A DNA stretch of 64,000 bases from Hydractinia symbiolongicarpus (lineage: Eukaryota; Cnidaria; Hydrozoa; Anthoathecata; Hydractiniidae). Positions 38,499 to 50,750 of the stretch are shown here, one piece after another. The stretch covers positions 1,364,001-1,428,000 of the forward strand of contig NC_079877.1 of assembly GCF_029227915.1 (NCBI RefSeq). The letters run 5' to 3'. Within the stretch, counting starts at the first letter, position 1. Each line of letters opens with the position of its first letter. The notes under the pieces were generated by a model. It saw only the letters and a list, made by a program, of their open reading frames with translations, was not told the DNA's origin and did no database searches. A program made the translations under genes and the position numbers.

Positions 38499-38822
38499 CC
38501 CGTATAGTCAAAAGTATACAAAGAAAGTACCCAGGGAGTAAACTCATTTCCCGAACGATTTTTAAAATTATTTTTTCACCACTAAAACGCATGAGACTTG
38601 TAGTTTTCAAAAATGTTTTCATTTTTGATGAGACGCTGAATAAAGAAAGTACCCAGAAAGTAAACTCATTTCCCGAACGATTTTTTAAATTATTTTTTAC
38701 CACTAAAACGCATGAGACTTCTAGTTTTCAAAAATGTTTTCATTTTTGATGAGACGCTGAATAAAAGAAGTTTAATCGCCGGCAAACGAAAACCCGCGAT
38801 TTCCCCTAAGTCCTGGCCACGA
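38499..38822 (+). repeat. Fused monomer pair with an 82-bp deletion, copy 1
   Basis: Two units that should span 406 bp span 324 bp. At 38638 gaataaa runs straight into gaaagtacccagaaag, removing phase about 144 of one unit to phase about 23 of the next, including the cccgtatag boundary. The joint has a 3-bp AAA microhomology between gaatAAAagaag and tacAAAgaaag, as expected for microhomology-mediated joining or slippage. All five copies in the window share this exact joint and the linked change cccagAAAgtaaac, so the deletion occurred once and was amplified. Confidence 0.9.
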
Positions 38823-39431
38823 CCCGTATAGTCAAAAGTATACAAAGAAAGTACCCAGGGAGTAAACTCATTTCCTGATCGATTTTTTAAATTATTTTTT
38901 CACCACTAAAACGCATGAGACATGTAGTTTTCAAAAAAATTTTTATTTTTGATGAGACGCTGAATAAAAAAAGTTTAATCGTCGGCAAACGAAAAACCTT
39001 GATTTCCCGTAAATCCTGGACTCCGCCCGTATAGTCAAAAGTATACAAAGAAAGTACCCAGGGAGTAAACTCATTTCCCGAATGATTTTTAAAATTATTT
39101 TTTCACCACTAAAACGCATGAGACTTGTAGTTTTCAAAAATGTTTTCATTTTTGATGAGACGCTGAATAAAAGAAGTTTAATCGCCGGCAAACGAAAACC
39201 CGCGATTTCCCCTAAATCCTGGCCACGACCCGTATAGTCAAAAGTATACAAAGAAAGTACCCAGGGAGTAAACTCATTTCCTGATCGATTTTTTAAATTA
39301 TTTTTTCACCACTAAAACGCATGAGACATGTAGTTTTCAAAAAAAATTTTATTTTTGATGAGACGCTAAGTAAAAAAAGTTTAATCGTCGGCAAACGAAA
39401 AACCTTGATTTCCCGTAAATCCTGGACTCCG

Positions 39432-39755
39432 CCCGTATAGTCAAAAGTATACAAAGAAAGTACCCAGGGAGTAAACTCATTTCCCGAACGATTTTTAAAA
39501 TTATTTTTTCACCACTAAAACGCATGAGACTTGTAGTTTTCAAAAATGTTTTCATTTTTGATGAGACGCTGAATAAAGAAAGTACCCAGAAAGTAAACTC
39601 ATTTCCCGAACGATTTTTTAAATTATTTTTTACCACTAAAACGCATGAGACTTCTAGTTTTCAAAAATGTTTTCATTTTTGATGAGACGCTGAATAAAAG
39701 AAGTTTAATCGCCGGCAAACGAAAACCCGCGATTTCCCCTAAGTCCTGGCCACGA
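39432..39755 (+). repeat. Fused monomer pair with the 82-bp deletion, copy 2
   Basis: Same joint as copy 1, at 39571, exactly 933 bp downstream. Upstream and downstream monomers also match those of copy 1 (gactccgcccg before, ttctagttttc and cctaagtcctgg after), so copies 1 and 2 are tandem members of the 933-bp HOR. Confidence 0.9.
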
Positions 39756-42700
39756 CCCGTATAGTCAAAAGTATACAAAGAAAGTACCCAGGGAGTAAAC
39801 TCATTTCCTGATCGATTTTTTAAATTATTTTTTCACCACTAAAACGCATGAGACATGTAGTTTTCAAAAAAAATTTTATTTTTGATGAGACGCTGAATAA
39901 AAAAAGTTTAATCGTCGGCAAACGAAAAACCTTGATTTCCCGTAAATCCTGGACTCCGCCCGTATAGTCAAAAGTATACAAAGAAAGTACCCAGGGAGTA
40001 AACTCATTTCCCGAATGATTTTTAAAATTATTTTTTCACCACTAAAACGCATGAGACTTGTAGTTTTCAAAAATGTTTTCATTTTTGATGAGACGTTGAA
40101 TAAAAGAAGTTTAATCGACGGCAAACGAAAACCAGCGATTTCTCCTAAATCCTGGCCACGAACCGTATAGTGAAAAGTATGCAAAGAATGTACCCAGGGA
40201 GTAAACTTATTTCCCGTACGATTTTTTATATTATTTTTTCACCACTAAAACCCATGAGACTTGTAGTTTTCAAAAATGTTTTCATTTTTGATGAGACGCT
40301 GAATAAAAGAAGTTTAATCGCCGGCAAATCAAAACGCGCGATTTCCCCTAAATCTCGGAATCGGCCCGTATAGTCAAAAGTATACAAAGAAAGTACCCAG
40401 GATGTAAACTCATTTCCCAAACGATTTTTTAAATTATTTTTTCACCACTAAAACGCATGAGACTTGTTGTTTTCAAAAATGTTTTCATTTTTGATGAGAC
40501 GCTGAATAAAAGAATTTTAATCGCCGACAAACTAAAACCCGCGATTTCCCGTAAATCCCGGACTCGGCCCGTATAGTCAAAAGTATACAAAGAAAGTACC
40601 CAGGAAGTAAACTCATTTCCCGAACGATTTTTTAAATTATTTTTTACCACTAAAACGCATGAGACTTGTAGTTTTCAAAAATGTTTTCATTTTTGATGAG
40701 ACGCTGAATAAAAGAAGTTTAATCGCCGGCAAACGAAAACCCGCGATTTCCCCTAAATCCTGGCCACGACCCGTATAGTCAAAAGTATACAAAGAAAGTA
40801 CCCAGGGAGTAAACTCATTTCCTGATCGATTTTTTAAATTATTTTTTCACCACTAAAACGCATGAGACATGTAGTTTTCAAAAAATTTTTTATTTTTGAT
40901 GAGACGCTGAATAAAAAAAGTTTAATCGTCGGCAAACGAAAAACCTTGATTTCCCGTAAATCCCGGACTCCGCCCGTATAGTCAAAAGTATACAAAGAAT
41001 GTACCCAGGGAGTAAACTTATTTCCCAAACGATTTTTTAAATTATTTTTTCACCACTAAAACGCATGAGACATGTAGTTTTTAAAAACGTTTTCATTTTT
41101 GATGAGACGCTGAATAAAAGAAGTTTAATCGCCGGCAAACGAAAACCCGCGAATTCCCGTAAATCCCGGACTCGGCCCGTATAGTCAAAAGTATACAAAG
41201 AAAGTACCCAGGAAGTAAACTCAGTTCCCGAACTATTTTTTAAATTATTTTTTCACCACTAAAACGCATGAGACTTGTTGTTTTCAAAAATGTTTTCATT
41301 TTTGATGAGACGCTGAATAAAAGAAGTTTAATCGCCGACAAACTAAAACCCGCGATTTCCCGTAAATCCCGGACTCGGCCCGTATAGTCAAAAGTATACA
41401 AAGAAAGTACCCAGGGAGTAAACTCATTTCCTGATCGATTTTTTAAATTATTTTTTCACCACTAAAACGCATGAGACATGTAGTTTTCAAAAAAAATTTT
41501 ATTTTTGATGAGACGCTGAATAAAAGAAGTTTAATCGCCGACAAACTAAAACCCGCGATTTCCCGTAAATCCCGGACTCGGCCCGTATAGTCAAAAGTAT
41601 ACAAAGAAAGTACCCAGGGAGTAAACTCATTTCCTGATCGATTTTTTAAATTATTTTTTCACCACTAAAACGCATGAGACATGTAGTTTTCAAAAAAATT
41701 TTTATTTTTGATGAGACGCTGAATAAAAAAAGTTTAATCGTCGGCAAACGAAAAACCTTGATTTCCCGTAAATCCCGGACTCCGCCCGTATAGTCAAAAG
41801 TATACAAAGAATGTACCCAGGGAGTAAACTTATTTCCCAAACGATTTTTTAAATTATTTTTTCACCACTAAAACGCATGAGACATGTAGTTTTTAAAAAT
41901 GTTTTCATTTTTGATGAGACGCTGAATAAAAGAAGTTTAATCGCCGGCAAACGAAAACCCGCGAATTCCCGTAAATCCCGGACTCGGCCCGTATAGTCAA
42001 AAGTATACAAAGAAAGTACCAAGGAAGTAAACTCAGTTCCCGAACTATTTTTTAAATTATTTTTTCACCACTAAAACGCATGAGACTTGTTGTTTTCAAA
42101 AATGTTTTCATTTTTGATGAGACGCTGAATAAAAGAAGTTTAATCGCCGACAAACTAAAACCCGCGATTTCCCGTAAATCCCGGACTCGGCCCGTATAGT
42201 CAAAAGTATACAAAGAAAGTACCCAGGGAGTAAACTCATTTCCTGAACGATTTTTAAAATTATAATTTCACCACTAAAACGCATGAGACTTGTAGTTTTC
42301 AAAAATGTTTTCATTTTTGATGAGACGCTGAATAAAAGAAGTTTAATCGCCGCCAAACCAAAACCCGCGATTTCCCGAAAATCCCTGACTCGGCCTGTAT
42401 AGTCAGAAGTATACAAAGAAAGTACCCAGGGAGTAAACTTATTTCCCGAACGATTTTTTAAACTACATTTTCACCACTAAAACCCATGAGACTTGTAGTT
42501 TTTAAAAATGTTTTCATTTTTGATGAGACGCTGAATAAAAGAAGTTTAATCGGCGGCAAACGAAAACCCGCGATTTCCCGTAAATCCCGGGCTTTGCTAG
42601 TATAGTCGAATGTATATAAAGAAAGTACCCAGGGTGTAAACTGATTTCCCGAACGATTTTTCAAATTATTCTTGCACCACTAGAACGACGGAGATTTGTA

Positions 42701-44015
42701 GTATTCAAAAATGTTTTCCTTTTTGATTAGACGCTGAATAAAACAAGTTTAATCGCCGGCAAACGAAAACCCGCAATTTCCCGTAAATCCCTGTCTTGGC
42801 CCGTATAGTCAAAAGTATACAAAGAAAGTACCCAGGGAGTAAACTCATTTCCCGAACGATTTTTGAAATTATTTTTTCAGCACTAAAACGCAGGAGATAT
42901 GTAGTTTACAGAAATGTTTTCAGTTTTGATGAGACGCTGAATAAAAGAAGTTTAATCGCCGGCAAACGAAAACCCGCGATTTCCAGTAAATCCCGGACTC
43001 GGCCCGTATAGTCAAAAGTATACAAAGAAAGTACCCAGAGAGTAAACTCATTTCCCGAACGATTTTTAAATTATTTTTTCACCAGTAAAACGCATAAGAC
43101 TTGTAGTTTTCAAAAATGTTTTGATTTTTGATGAGAAGTTGAATAAAAGAAGTTTAATCGACGGCAAACGAAAACCAGCGATTTCTCCTAAAGCCTGGCC
43201 ACGACCCGTATAGTGAAAAGTATGCAAAGAATGTACCCAGGGAGTAAACTTATTTCCCGTACGATTTTTTATATTATTTTTTCACCACTAAAACCCATGA
43301 GACTTGTAGTTTTCAAAAATGTTTTCATTTTTGATGAGACGCTGAATAAAAGAAGTTTAATCGCCGGCAAATCAAAACGCGCGATTTCCCCTAAATCTCG
43401 GAATCGGCCCGTATAGTCAAAAGTATACAAAGAAAGTACCCAGGAAGTAAACTCATTTCCCAAACGATTTTTTAAATTATTTTTTCACCACTAAAACGCA
43501 TGAGACTTGTTGTTTTCAAAAATGTTTTCATTTTTGATGAGACGCTGAATAAAAGAAGTTTAATCGCCGACAAACTAAAACTTGCGATTTCCCGTAAATC
43601 CCGGACTCGGCCCGTATAGTCAAAAGTATACAAAAAAAGTACCCAGGGAGTAAACTCATTTCCCGAACGATTTTTTAAATTATTTTTTACCACTAAAACG
43701 CATGAGACTTGTAGTTTTCAAAAATGTTTTCATTTTTGATGAGACGCTGAATAAAAGAAGTTTAATCGCCGGCAAACGAAAACCCGCGATTTCCCCTAAA
43801 TCCTGGCCACGACCCGTATAGTCAAAAGTATACAAAGAAAGTACCCAGGGAGTAAACTCATTTCCTGATCGATTTTTTAAATTATTTTTTCACCACTAAA
43901 ACGCATGAGACATGTAGTTTTCCAAAAAAATTTTATTTTTGATGAGACGCTAAGTAAAAAAAGTTTAATCGTCGGCAAACGAAAAACCTTGATTTCCCGT
44001 AAATCCTGGACTCCG

Positions 44016-44339
44016 CCCGTATAGTCAAAAGTATACAAAGAAAGTACCCAGGGAGTAAACTCATTTCCCGAACGATTTTTAAAATTATTTTTTCACCACT
44101 AAAACGCATGAGACTTGTAGTTTTCAAAAATGTTTTCATTTTTGATGAGACGCTGAATAAAGAAAGTACCCAGAAAGTAAACTCATTTCCCGAACGATTT
44201 TTTAAATTATTTTTTACCACTAAAACGCATGAGACTTGTAGTTTTCAAAAATGTTTTCATTTTTGATGAGACGCTGAATAAAAGAAGTTTAATCGCCGGC
44301 AAACGAAAACCCGCGATTTCCCCTAAATCCTGGCCACGA
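44016..44339 (+). repeat. Fused monomer pair with the 82-bp deletion, copy 3
   Basis: Same joint at 44155. The preceding monomer is again the gactccgcccg type, but the downstream unit has cttgtag and cctaaatcctgg instead of ttctag and cctaagtcctgg. The copy is therefore related to the 933-bp HOR but is not a direct tandem member. Confidence 0.9.
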
Positions 44340-47300
44340 CCCGTATAGTCAAAAGTATACAAAGAAAGTACCCAGGGAGTAAACTCATTTCCTGATCGAT
44401 TTTTTAAATTATTTTTTCACCACTAAAACGCATGAGACATGTAGTTTTCAAAAAAAATTTTATTTTTGATGAGACGCTGAATAAAAAAAGTTTAATCGTC
44501 GGCAAACGAAAAACCTTGATTTCCCGTAAATCCTAGACTCCGCCCGTATAGTCAAAAGTATACAAAGAAAGTACCCAGGGAGTAAACTCATTTCCCGAAC
44601 GATTTTTAAAATTATTTTTTCACCACTAAAACGCATGAGACTTGTAGTTTTCAAAAATGTTTTCATTTTTGATGAGACGTTGAATAAAAGAAGTTTAATC
44701 GACGGCAAACGAAAACCAGCGATTTCTCTTAAATCCTGGCCACGACCCGTATAGTGAAAAGTATGCAAAGAATGTACCCAGGGAGTAAACTTATTTCCCG
44801 TACGATTTTTTATATTATTTTTTCACCACTAAAACCCATGAGACTTGTAGTTTTCAAAAATGTTTTCATTTTTGATGAGACGCTGAATAAAAGAAGTTTA
44901 ATCGCCGGCAAATCAAAACGCGCGATTTCCCCTAAATCTCGGAATCGGCCCGTATAGTCAAAAGTATACAAAGAAAGTACCCAGGATGTAAACTCATTTC
45001 CCAAACGATTTTTTAAATTATTTTTTCACCACTAAAACGCATGAGACTTGTTGTTTTCAAAAATGTTTTCATTTTTGATGAGACGCTGAATAAAAGAATT
45101 TTAATCGCCGACAAACTAAAACCCGCGATTTCCCGTAAATCCCGGACTCGGCCCGTATAGTCAAAAGTATACAAAGAAAGTACCCAGGGAGTAAACTCAT
45201 TTCCCGAACGATTTTTTAAATTATTTTTTACCACTAAAACGCATGAGACTTGTAGTTTTCAAAAATGTTTTCATTTTTGATGAGACGCTGAATAAAAGAA
45301 GTTTAATCGCCGGCAAACGAAAACCCGCGATTTCCCCTAAATCCTGGCCACGACCCGTATAGTCAAAAGTATACAAAGAAAGTACCCCGGGAGTAAACTC
45401 ATTTCCTGATCGATTTTTTAAATTATTTTTTCACCACTAAAACGCATGAGACATGTAGTTTTCAAAAAAATTTTTATTTTTGATGAGACGCTGAATATAA
45501 AAAGTTTAATCGTCGGCAAACGAAAAACCTTGATTTCCCGTAAATCCCGGACTCCGCCCGTATAGTCAAAAGTATACAAAGAATGTACCCAGGGAGTAAA
45601 CTTATTTCCCAAACGATTTTTTAAATTATTTTTTCACCACTAAAACGCATGAGACATGTAGTTTTTAAAAATGTTTTCATTTTTGATGAGACGCTGAATA
45701 AAAGAAGTTTAATCGCCGGCAAACGAAAACCCGCGAATTCCCGTAAATCCCGGACTCGGCCCGTATAGTCAAAAGTATACAAAGAAAGTACCCAGGAAGT
45801 AAACTCAGTTCCCGAACTATTTTTTAAATTATTTTTTCACCACTAAAACGCATGAGACTTGTTGTTTTCAAAAATGTTTTCATTTTTGATGAGACGCTGA
45901 ATAAAAGAAGTTTAATCGCCGACAAACTAAAACCCGCGATTTCCCGTAAATCCCGGACTCGGCCCGTATAGTCAAAAGTATACAAAGAAAGTACCCAGGG
46001 AGTAAACTCATTTCCTGAACGATTTTTAAAGTTATAATTTCACCACTAAAACGCATGAGACTTGTAGTTTTCAAAAATGTTTTCATTTTTGATGAGACGC
46101 TGAATAAAAGAAGTTTAATCGCCGGCAAACCAAAACCCGCGATTTCCCGTAAATCCCGGGCTTTGCTAGTATAGTCGAATGTATATAAAGAAAGTACCCA
46201 GGGTATAAACTGATTTCCCGAACGATTTTTCAAATTATTCTTGCACCACTAGAACGACGGAGATTTGTAGTATTCAAAAATGTTTTCCTTTTTGATGAGA
46301 CGCTGAATAAAACAAGTTTAATCGCCGGCAAACGAAAACCCGCGATTTCCCGTAAATCCCTGTCTTGGCCCGTATAGTCAAAAGTATACAAAGAAAGTAC
46401 CCAGGGAGTAAACTCATTTCCCGAACGATTTTTTAAATTATTTTTTCAGCACTAAAACCCAGGAGACATGTACTTTACAAAAATGTTTTCAGTTTTGATG
46501 AGACGCTGAATAAAAGAAGTTTAATCGCCGGCAAACGAAAACCCGCGATTTCCAGTAAATCCCGGACTCGGCCCGTATAGTCAAAAGTATACAAAGAAAG
46601 TACCCAGAGAGTAAACTCATTTCCCGAACGATTTTTTAAATTATTTTTTCACCACTAAAACGCATGAGACTTGTAGTTTTCAAAAATGTTTTCATTTTTG
46701 ATGAGACGCTGAATAAAAGAAGTTTAATCGCCGGCAAACGAAAACCCGCGATTTCCCCTAAATCCTGGCCACGACCCGTATAGTCAAAAGTATACAAAGA
46801 AAGTACCCAGGGAGTAAACTCATTTCCTGATCGATTTTTTAAATTATTTTTTCACCACTAAAACGCATGAGACATGTAGTTTTCAAAAAAATTTTTATTT
46901 TTGATGAGACGCTGAATAAAAAAAGTTTAATCGTCGGCAAACGAAAAACCTTGATTTCCCGTAAATCCCGGACTCCGCCCGTATAGTCAAAAGTATACAA
47001 AGAATGTACCCAGGGAGTAAACTTATTTCCCAAACGATTTTTTAAATTATTTTTTCACCACTAAAACGCATGAGACATGTAGTTTTTAAAAATGTTTTCA
47101 TTTTTGATGAGACGCTGAATAAAAGAAGTTTAATCGCCGGCAAACGAAAACCCGCGAATTCCCGTAAATCCCGGACTCGGCCCGTATAGTCAAAAGTATA
47201 CAAAGAAAGTACCCAGGAAGTAAACTCATTTCCCGAACTATTTTTTAAATTATTTTTTCACCACTAAAACGCATGAGACTTGTTGTTTTCAAAAATGTTT

Positions 47301-50300
47301 TCATTTTTGATGAGACGCTGAATAAAAGAAGTTTAATCGCCGACAAACTAAAACCCGCGATTTCCCGTAAATCCCGGACTCGGCCCGTATAGTCAAAAGT
47401 ATACAAAGAAAGTACCCAGGGAGTAAACTCATTTCCTGAGCGATTTTTAAAGTTATAATTTCACCACTAAAACGCATGAGACTTGTAGTTTTCAAAAATG
47501 TTTTCATTTTTGATGAGACGCTGAATAAAAGAAGTTTAATCGCCGGCAAACCAAAACCCGCGATTTCCCGAAAATCCCTGACTCGGCCTGTATAGTCAGA
47601 AGTATACAAAGAAAGTACCCAGGGAGTAAACTCATTTCCCGAACGATTTTTTAAACTACATTTTCACCACTAAAACCCATGAGACTTGTAGTTTTTAAAA
47701 ATGTTTTCATTTTTGATGAGACGCTGAATAAAAGAAGTTTAATCGGCGGCAAACGAAAACCCGCGATTTCCCGTAAATCCCGGGCTTTGCTAGTATAGTC
47801 GAATGTATATAAAGAAAGTACCCAGGGTGTAAACTGATTTCCCGAACGATTTTTCAAATTATTCTTGCACCACTAGAACGACGGAGATTTGTAGTATTCA
47901 AAAATGTTTTCCTTTTTGATGAGACGCTGAATAAAACAAGTTTAATCGCCGGCAAACGAAAACCCGCGATTTCCCGTAAATCCCTGTCTTGGCCCGTATA
48001 GTCAAAAGTATACAAAGAAAGTACCCAGGGAGTAAACTCATTTCCCGAACGATTTTTTAAATTATTTTTTCAGCACTAAAACCCAGGAGACATGTAGTTT
48101 ACAAAAATGTTTTCAGTTTTGATGAGACGCTGAATAAAAGAAGTTTAATCGCCGGCAAACGAAAACCCGCGATTTCCAGTAAATCCCGGACTCGGCCCGT
48201 ATAGTCAAAAGTATACAAAGAAAGTACCCAGAGAGTAAACTCATTTCCCGAACGATTTTTTAAATTATTTTTTCACCACTAAAACGCATGAGACTTGTAG
48301 TTTTCAAAAATGTTTTCATTTTTGATGAGACGCTGAATAAAAGAAGTTTAATCGCCGACAAACTAAAACCCGCGATTTCCCGTAAATCCCGGACTCGGCC
48401 CGTATAGTCAAAAGTATATAAAGAAAGTACCCAGGGAGTAAACTCATTTCCCGAACGATTTTTTAAATTATTTTTTACCACTAAAACGCATGAGACTTGT
48501 AGTTTTCAAAAATGTTTTCATTTTTGATGAGACGCTGAATAAAAGAAGTTTAATCGCCGGCAAACGAAAACCCGCGATTTCCCCTAAATCCTGGCCACGA
48601 CCCGTATAGTCAAAAGTATACAAAGAAAGTACCCAGGGAGTAAACTCATTTCCTGATCGATTTTTTAAATTATTTTTTCACCACTAAAACGCATGAGACA
48701 TGTAGTTTTCAAAAAAATTTTTACTTTTGATGAGACGCTGAATAAAAAATGTTTAATCGTCGGCAAACGAAAAACCTTGATTTCCCGTAAATCCCGGTCT
48801 CCGCCCGTATAGTCAAAAGTATACAAAGAATGTACCCAGGGAGTAAACTTATTTCCCAAACGATTTTTTAAATTATTTTTTCACCACTAAAACGCATGAG
48901 ACATGTAGTTTTTAAAAATGTTTTCATTTTTGATGAGACGCTGAATAAAAGAAGTTTAATCGCCGGCAAACGAAAACCCGCGAATTCCCGTAAATCCCGG
49001 ACTCGGCCCGTATAGTCAAAAGTATACAAAGAAAGTACCCAAGAAGTAAACTCAGTTCCCGAACTATTTTTTAAATTATTTTTTCACCACTAAAACGCAT
49101 GAGACTTGTTGTTTTCAAAAATGTTTTCATTTTTGATGAGACGCTGAATAAAAGAAGTTTAATCGCCGACAAACTAAAACCCGCGATTTCCCGTAAATCC
49201 CGGACTCGGCCCGTATAGTCAGAAGTATACAAAGAAAGTACCCAGGGAGTGAACTCATTTCCTGAACGATTTTTAAAATTATAATTTCACCACTAAAACG
49301 CATGAGACTTGTAGTTTTCAAAAATGTTTTCATTTTTGATGAGACGCTGAATAAAAGAAGTTTAATCGCCGGCAAACCAAAACCCGCGATTTCCCGAAAA
49401 TCCCTGACTCGGCCTGTATAGTCAGAAGTATAAAAAGAAAGTACCCAGGGAGTAAACTCATTTCCCGAACGATTTTTTAAACTACTTTTTCACCACTAAA
49501 ACCCATGAGACTTGTAGTTTTTAAAAATGTTTTCATTTTTGATGAGACGCTGAATAAAAGAAGTTTAATCGGCGGCAAACGAAAACCCGCGATTTCCCGT
49601 AAATCCCGGGCTTTGCTAGTATAGTCGAATGTATATAAAGAAAGTACCCAGGGTGTAAACTGATTTCCCGAACGATTTTTCAAATTATTCTTGCACCACT
49701 AGAACGACGGAGATTTGTAGTTTTCAAAAATATTTTCATTTTTGATGAGACGCTGAATAAAACAAGTTTAATCACCGGCAAACGAAAACCCGCGATTTCC
49801 CGTAAATCCCGGACTCGGCCCGTATAGTCAAAAGTATACAAAGAAAGTACACAGGGAGTAAACTCATTTGCCGAACGATTTTTTAAACTACTTTTTCACC
49901 ACTAAAACCCATGAGACTTGTAGTTTTTAAAAATGTTTTCATTTTTGATGAGACGCTGAATAAAAGAAGTTTAATCGGCGGCAAACGAAAACCCGCGATT
50001 TCCCGTAAATCCCGGGCTTTGCTAGTATAGTCGAATGTATATAAAGAAAGTACCCAGGGTGTAAACTGATTTCCCGAACGATTTTTCAAATTATTCTTGC
50101 ACTACTAGAACGACGGAGATTTGTAGTTTTCAAAAATATTTTCATTTTTGATGAGACGCTGAATAAAACAAGTTTAATCGCCGGCAAACGAAAACCCGCG
50201 ATTTCCCGTAAATCCCGGACTCGGCCCGTATAGTCAAAAGTATACAAAGAAAGTACACAGGGAGTAAACTCATTCCCGAACGATTTTTAAAATTATTTTT

Positions 50301-50426
50301 TCACCACTAAAACGCATGAGACTTGTAGTTTTCAAAAAGGTTTCCATTTTTGATGAGACGCTGAATAAAAGAAGTTTAATCGCCGGCAATCGAAAATCCG
50401 CGATTTCCCGTAAATCCCAGACTCGA

Positions 50427-50750
50427 CCCGTATAGTCAAAAGTATACAAAGAAAGTACCCAGGGAGTAAACTCATTTCCCGAACGATTTTTTAAATTATT
50501 TTTTCACCACTAAAACGCATGAGACTTGTAGTTTTCAAAAATGTTTTCATTTTTGATGAGACGCTGAATAAAGAAAGTACCCAGAAAGTAAACTCATTTC
50601 CCGAACGATTTTTTAAATTATTTTTTACCACTAAAACGCATGAGACTTGTAGTTTTCAAAAATGTTTTCATTTTTGATGAGACGGTGAATAAAAGAAGTT
50701 TAATCGCCGGCAAACGAAAACCCGCGATTTCCCCTAAATCCTGGCCACGA
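50427..50750 (+). repeat. Fused monomer pair with the 82-bp deletion, copy 4
   Basis: Same joint at 50566. Here the unit before it is the ggcaatcgaaaatccgcg / cccagactcgacccg type, different from copies 1-3. The joint was therefore brought next to a new left neighbour by recombination. Confidence 0.88.

Larger units (their letters stand above)
36590..40225 (+). repeat. 3-mer (609 bp) and 933-bp HORs of gatcgatt/aaaaccttg monomers
   Basis: Main monomer types are tcctgatcgatt with a run of A before ttttattttt, gtcggcaaacgaaaaaccttg with gactccgcccg, and cccctaaatcctggccacgacccg. A 3-mer spacing of 609 bp links 37401 with 38010 and 37807 with 38416. From about 38.0 kb the spacing becomes 933 bp (38010, 38943, 39876; 38416, 39349), which is four full units plus one of 121 bp. 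Markers confirm this: ttctagttttc at about 38718 and 39651, cctaagtcctgg at about 38805 and 39738, and gaatgattttt at about 39077 and 40010. The odd length comes from the 82-bp deletion annotated separately. Confidence 0.85.
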
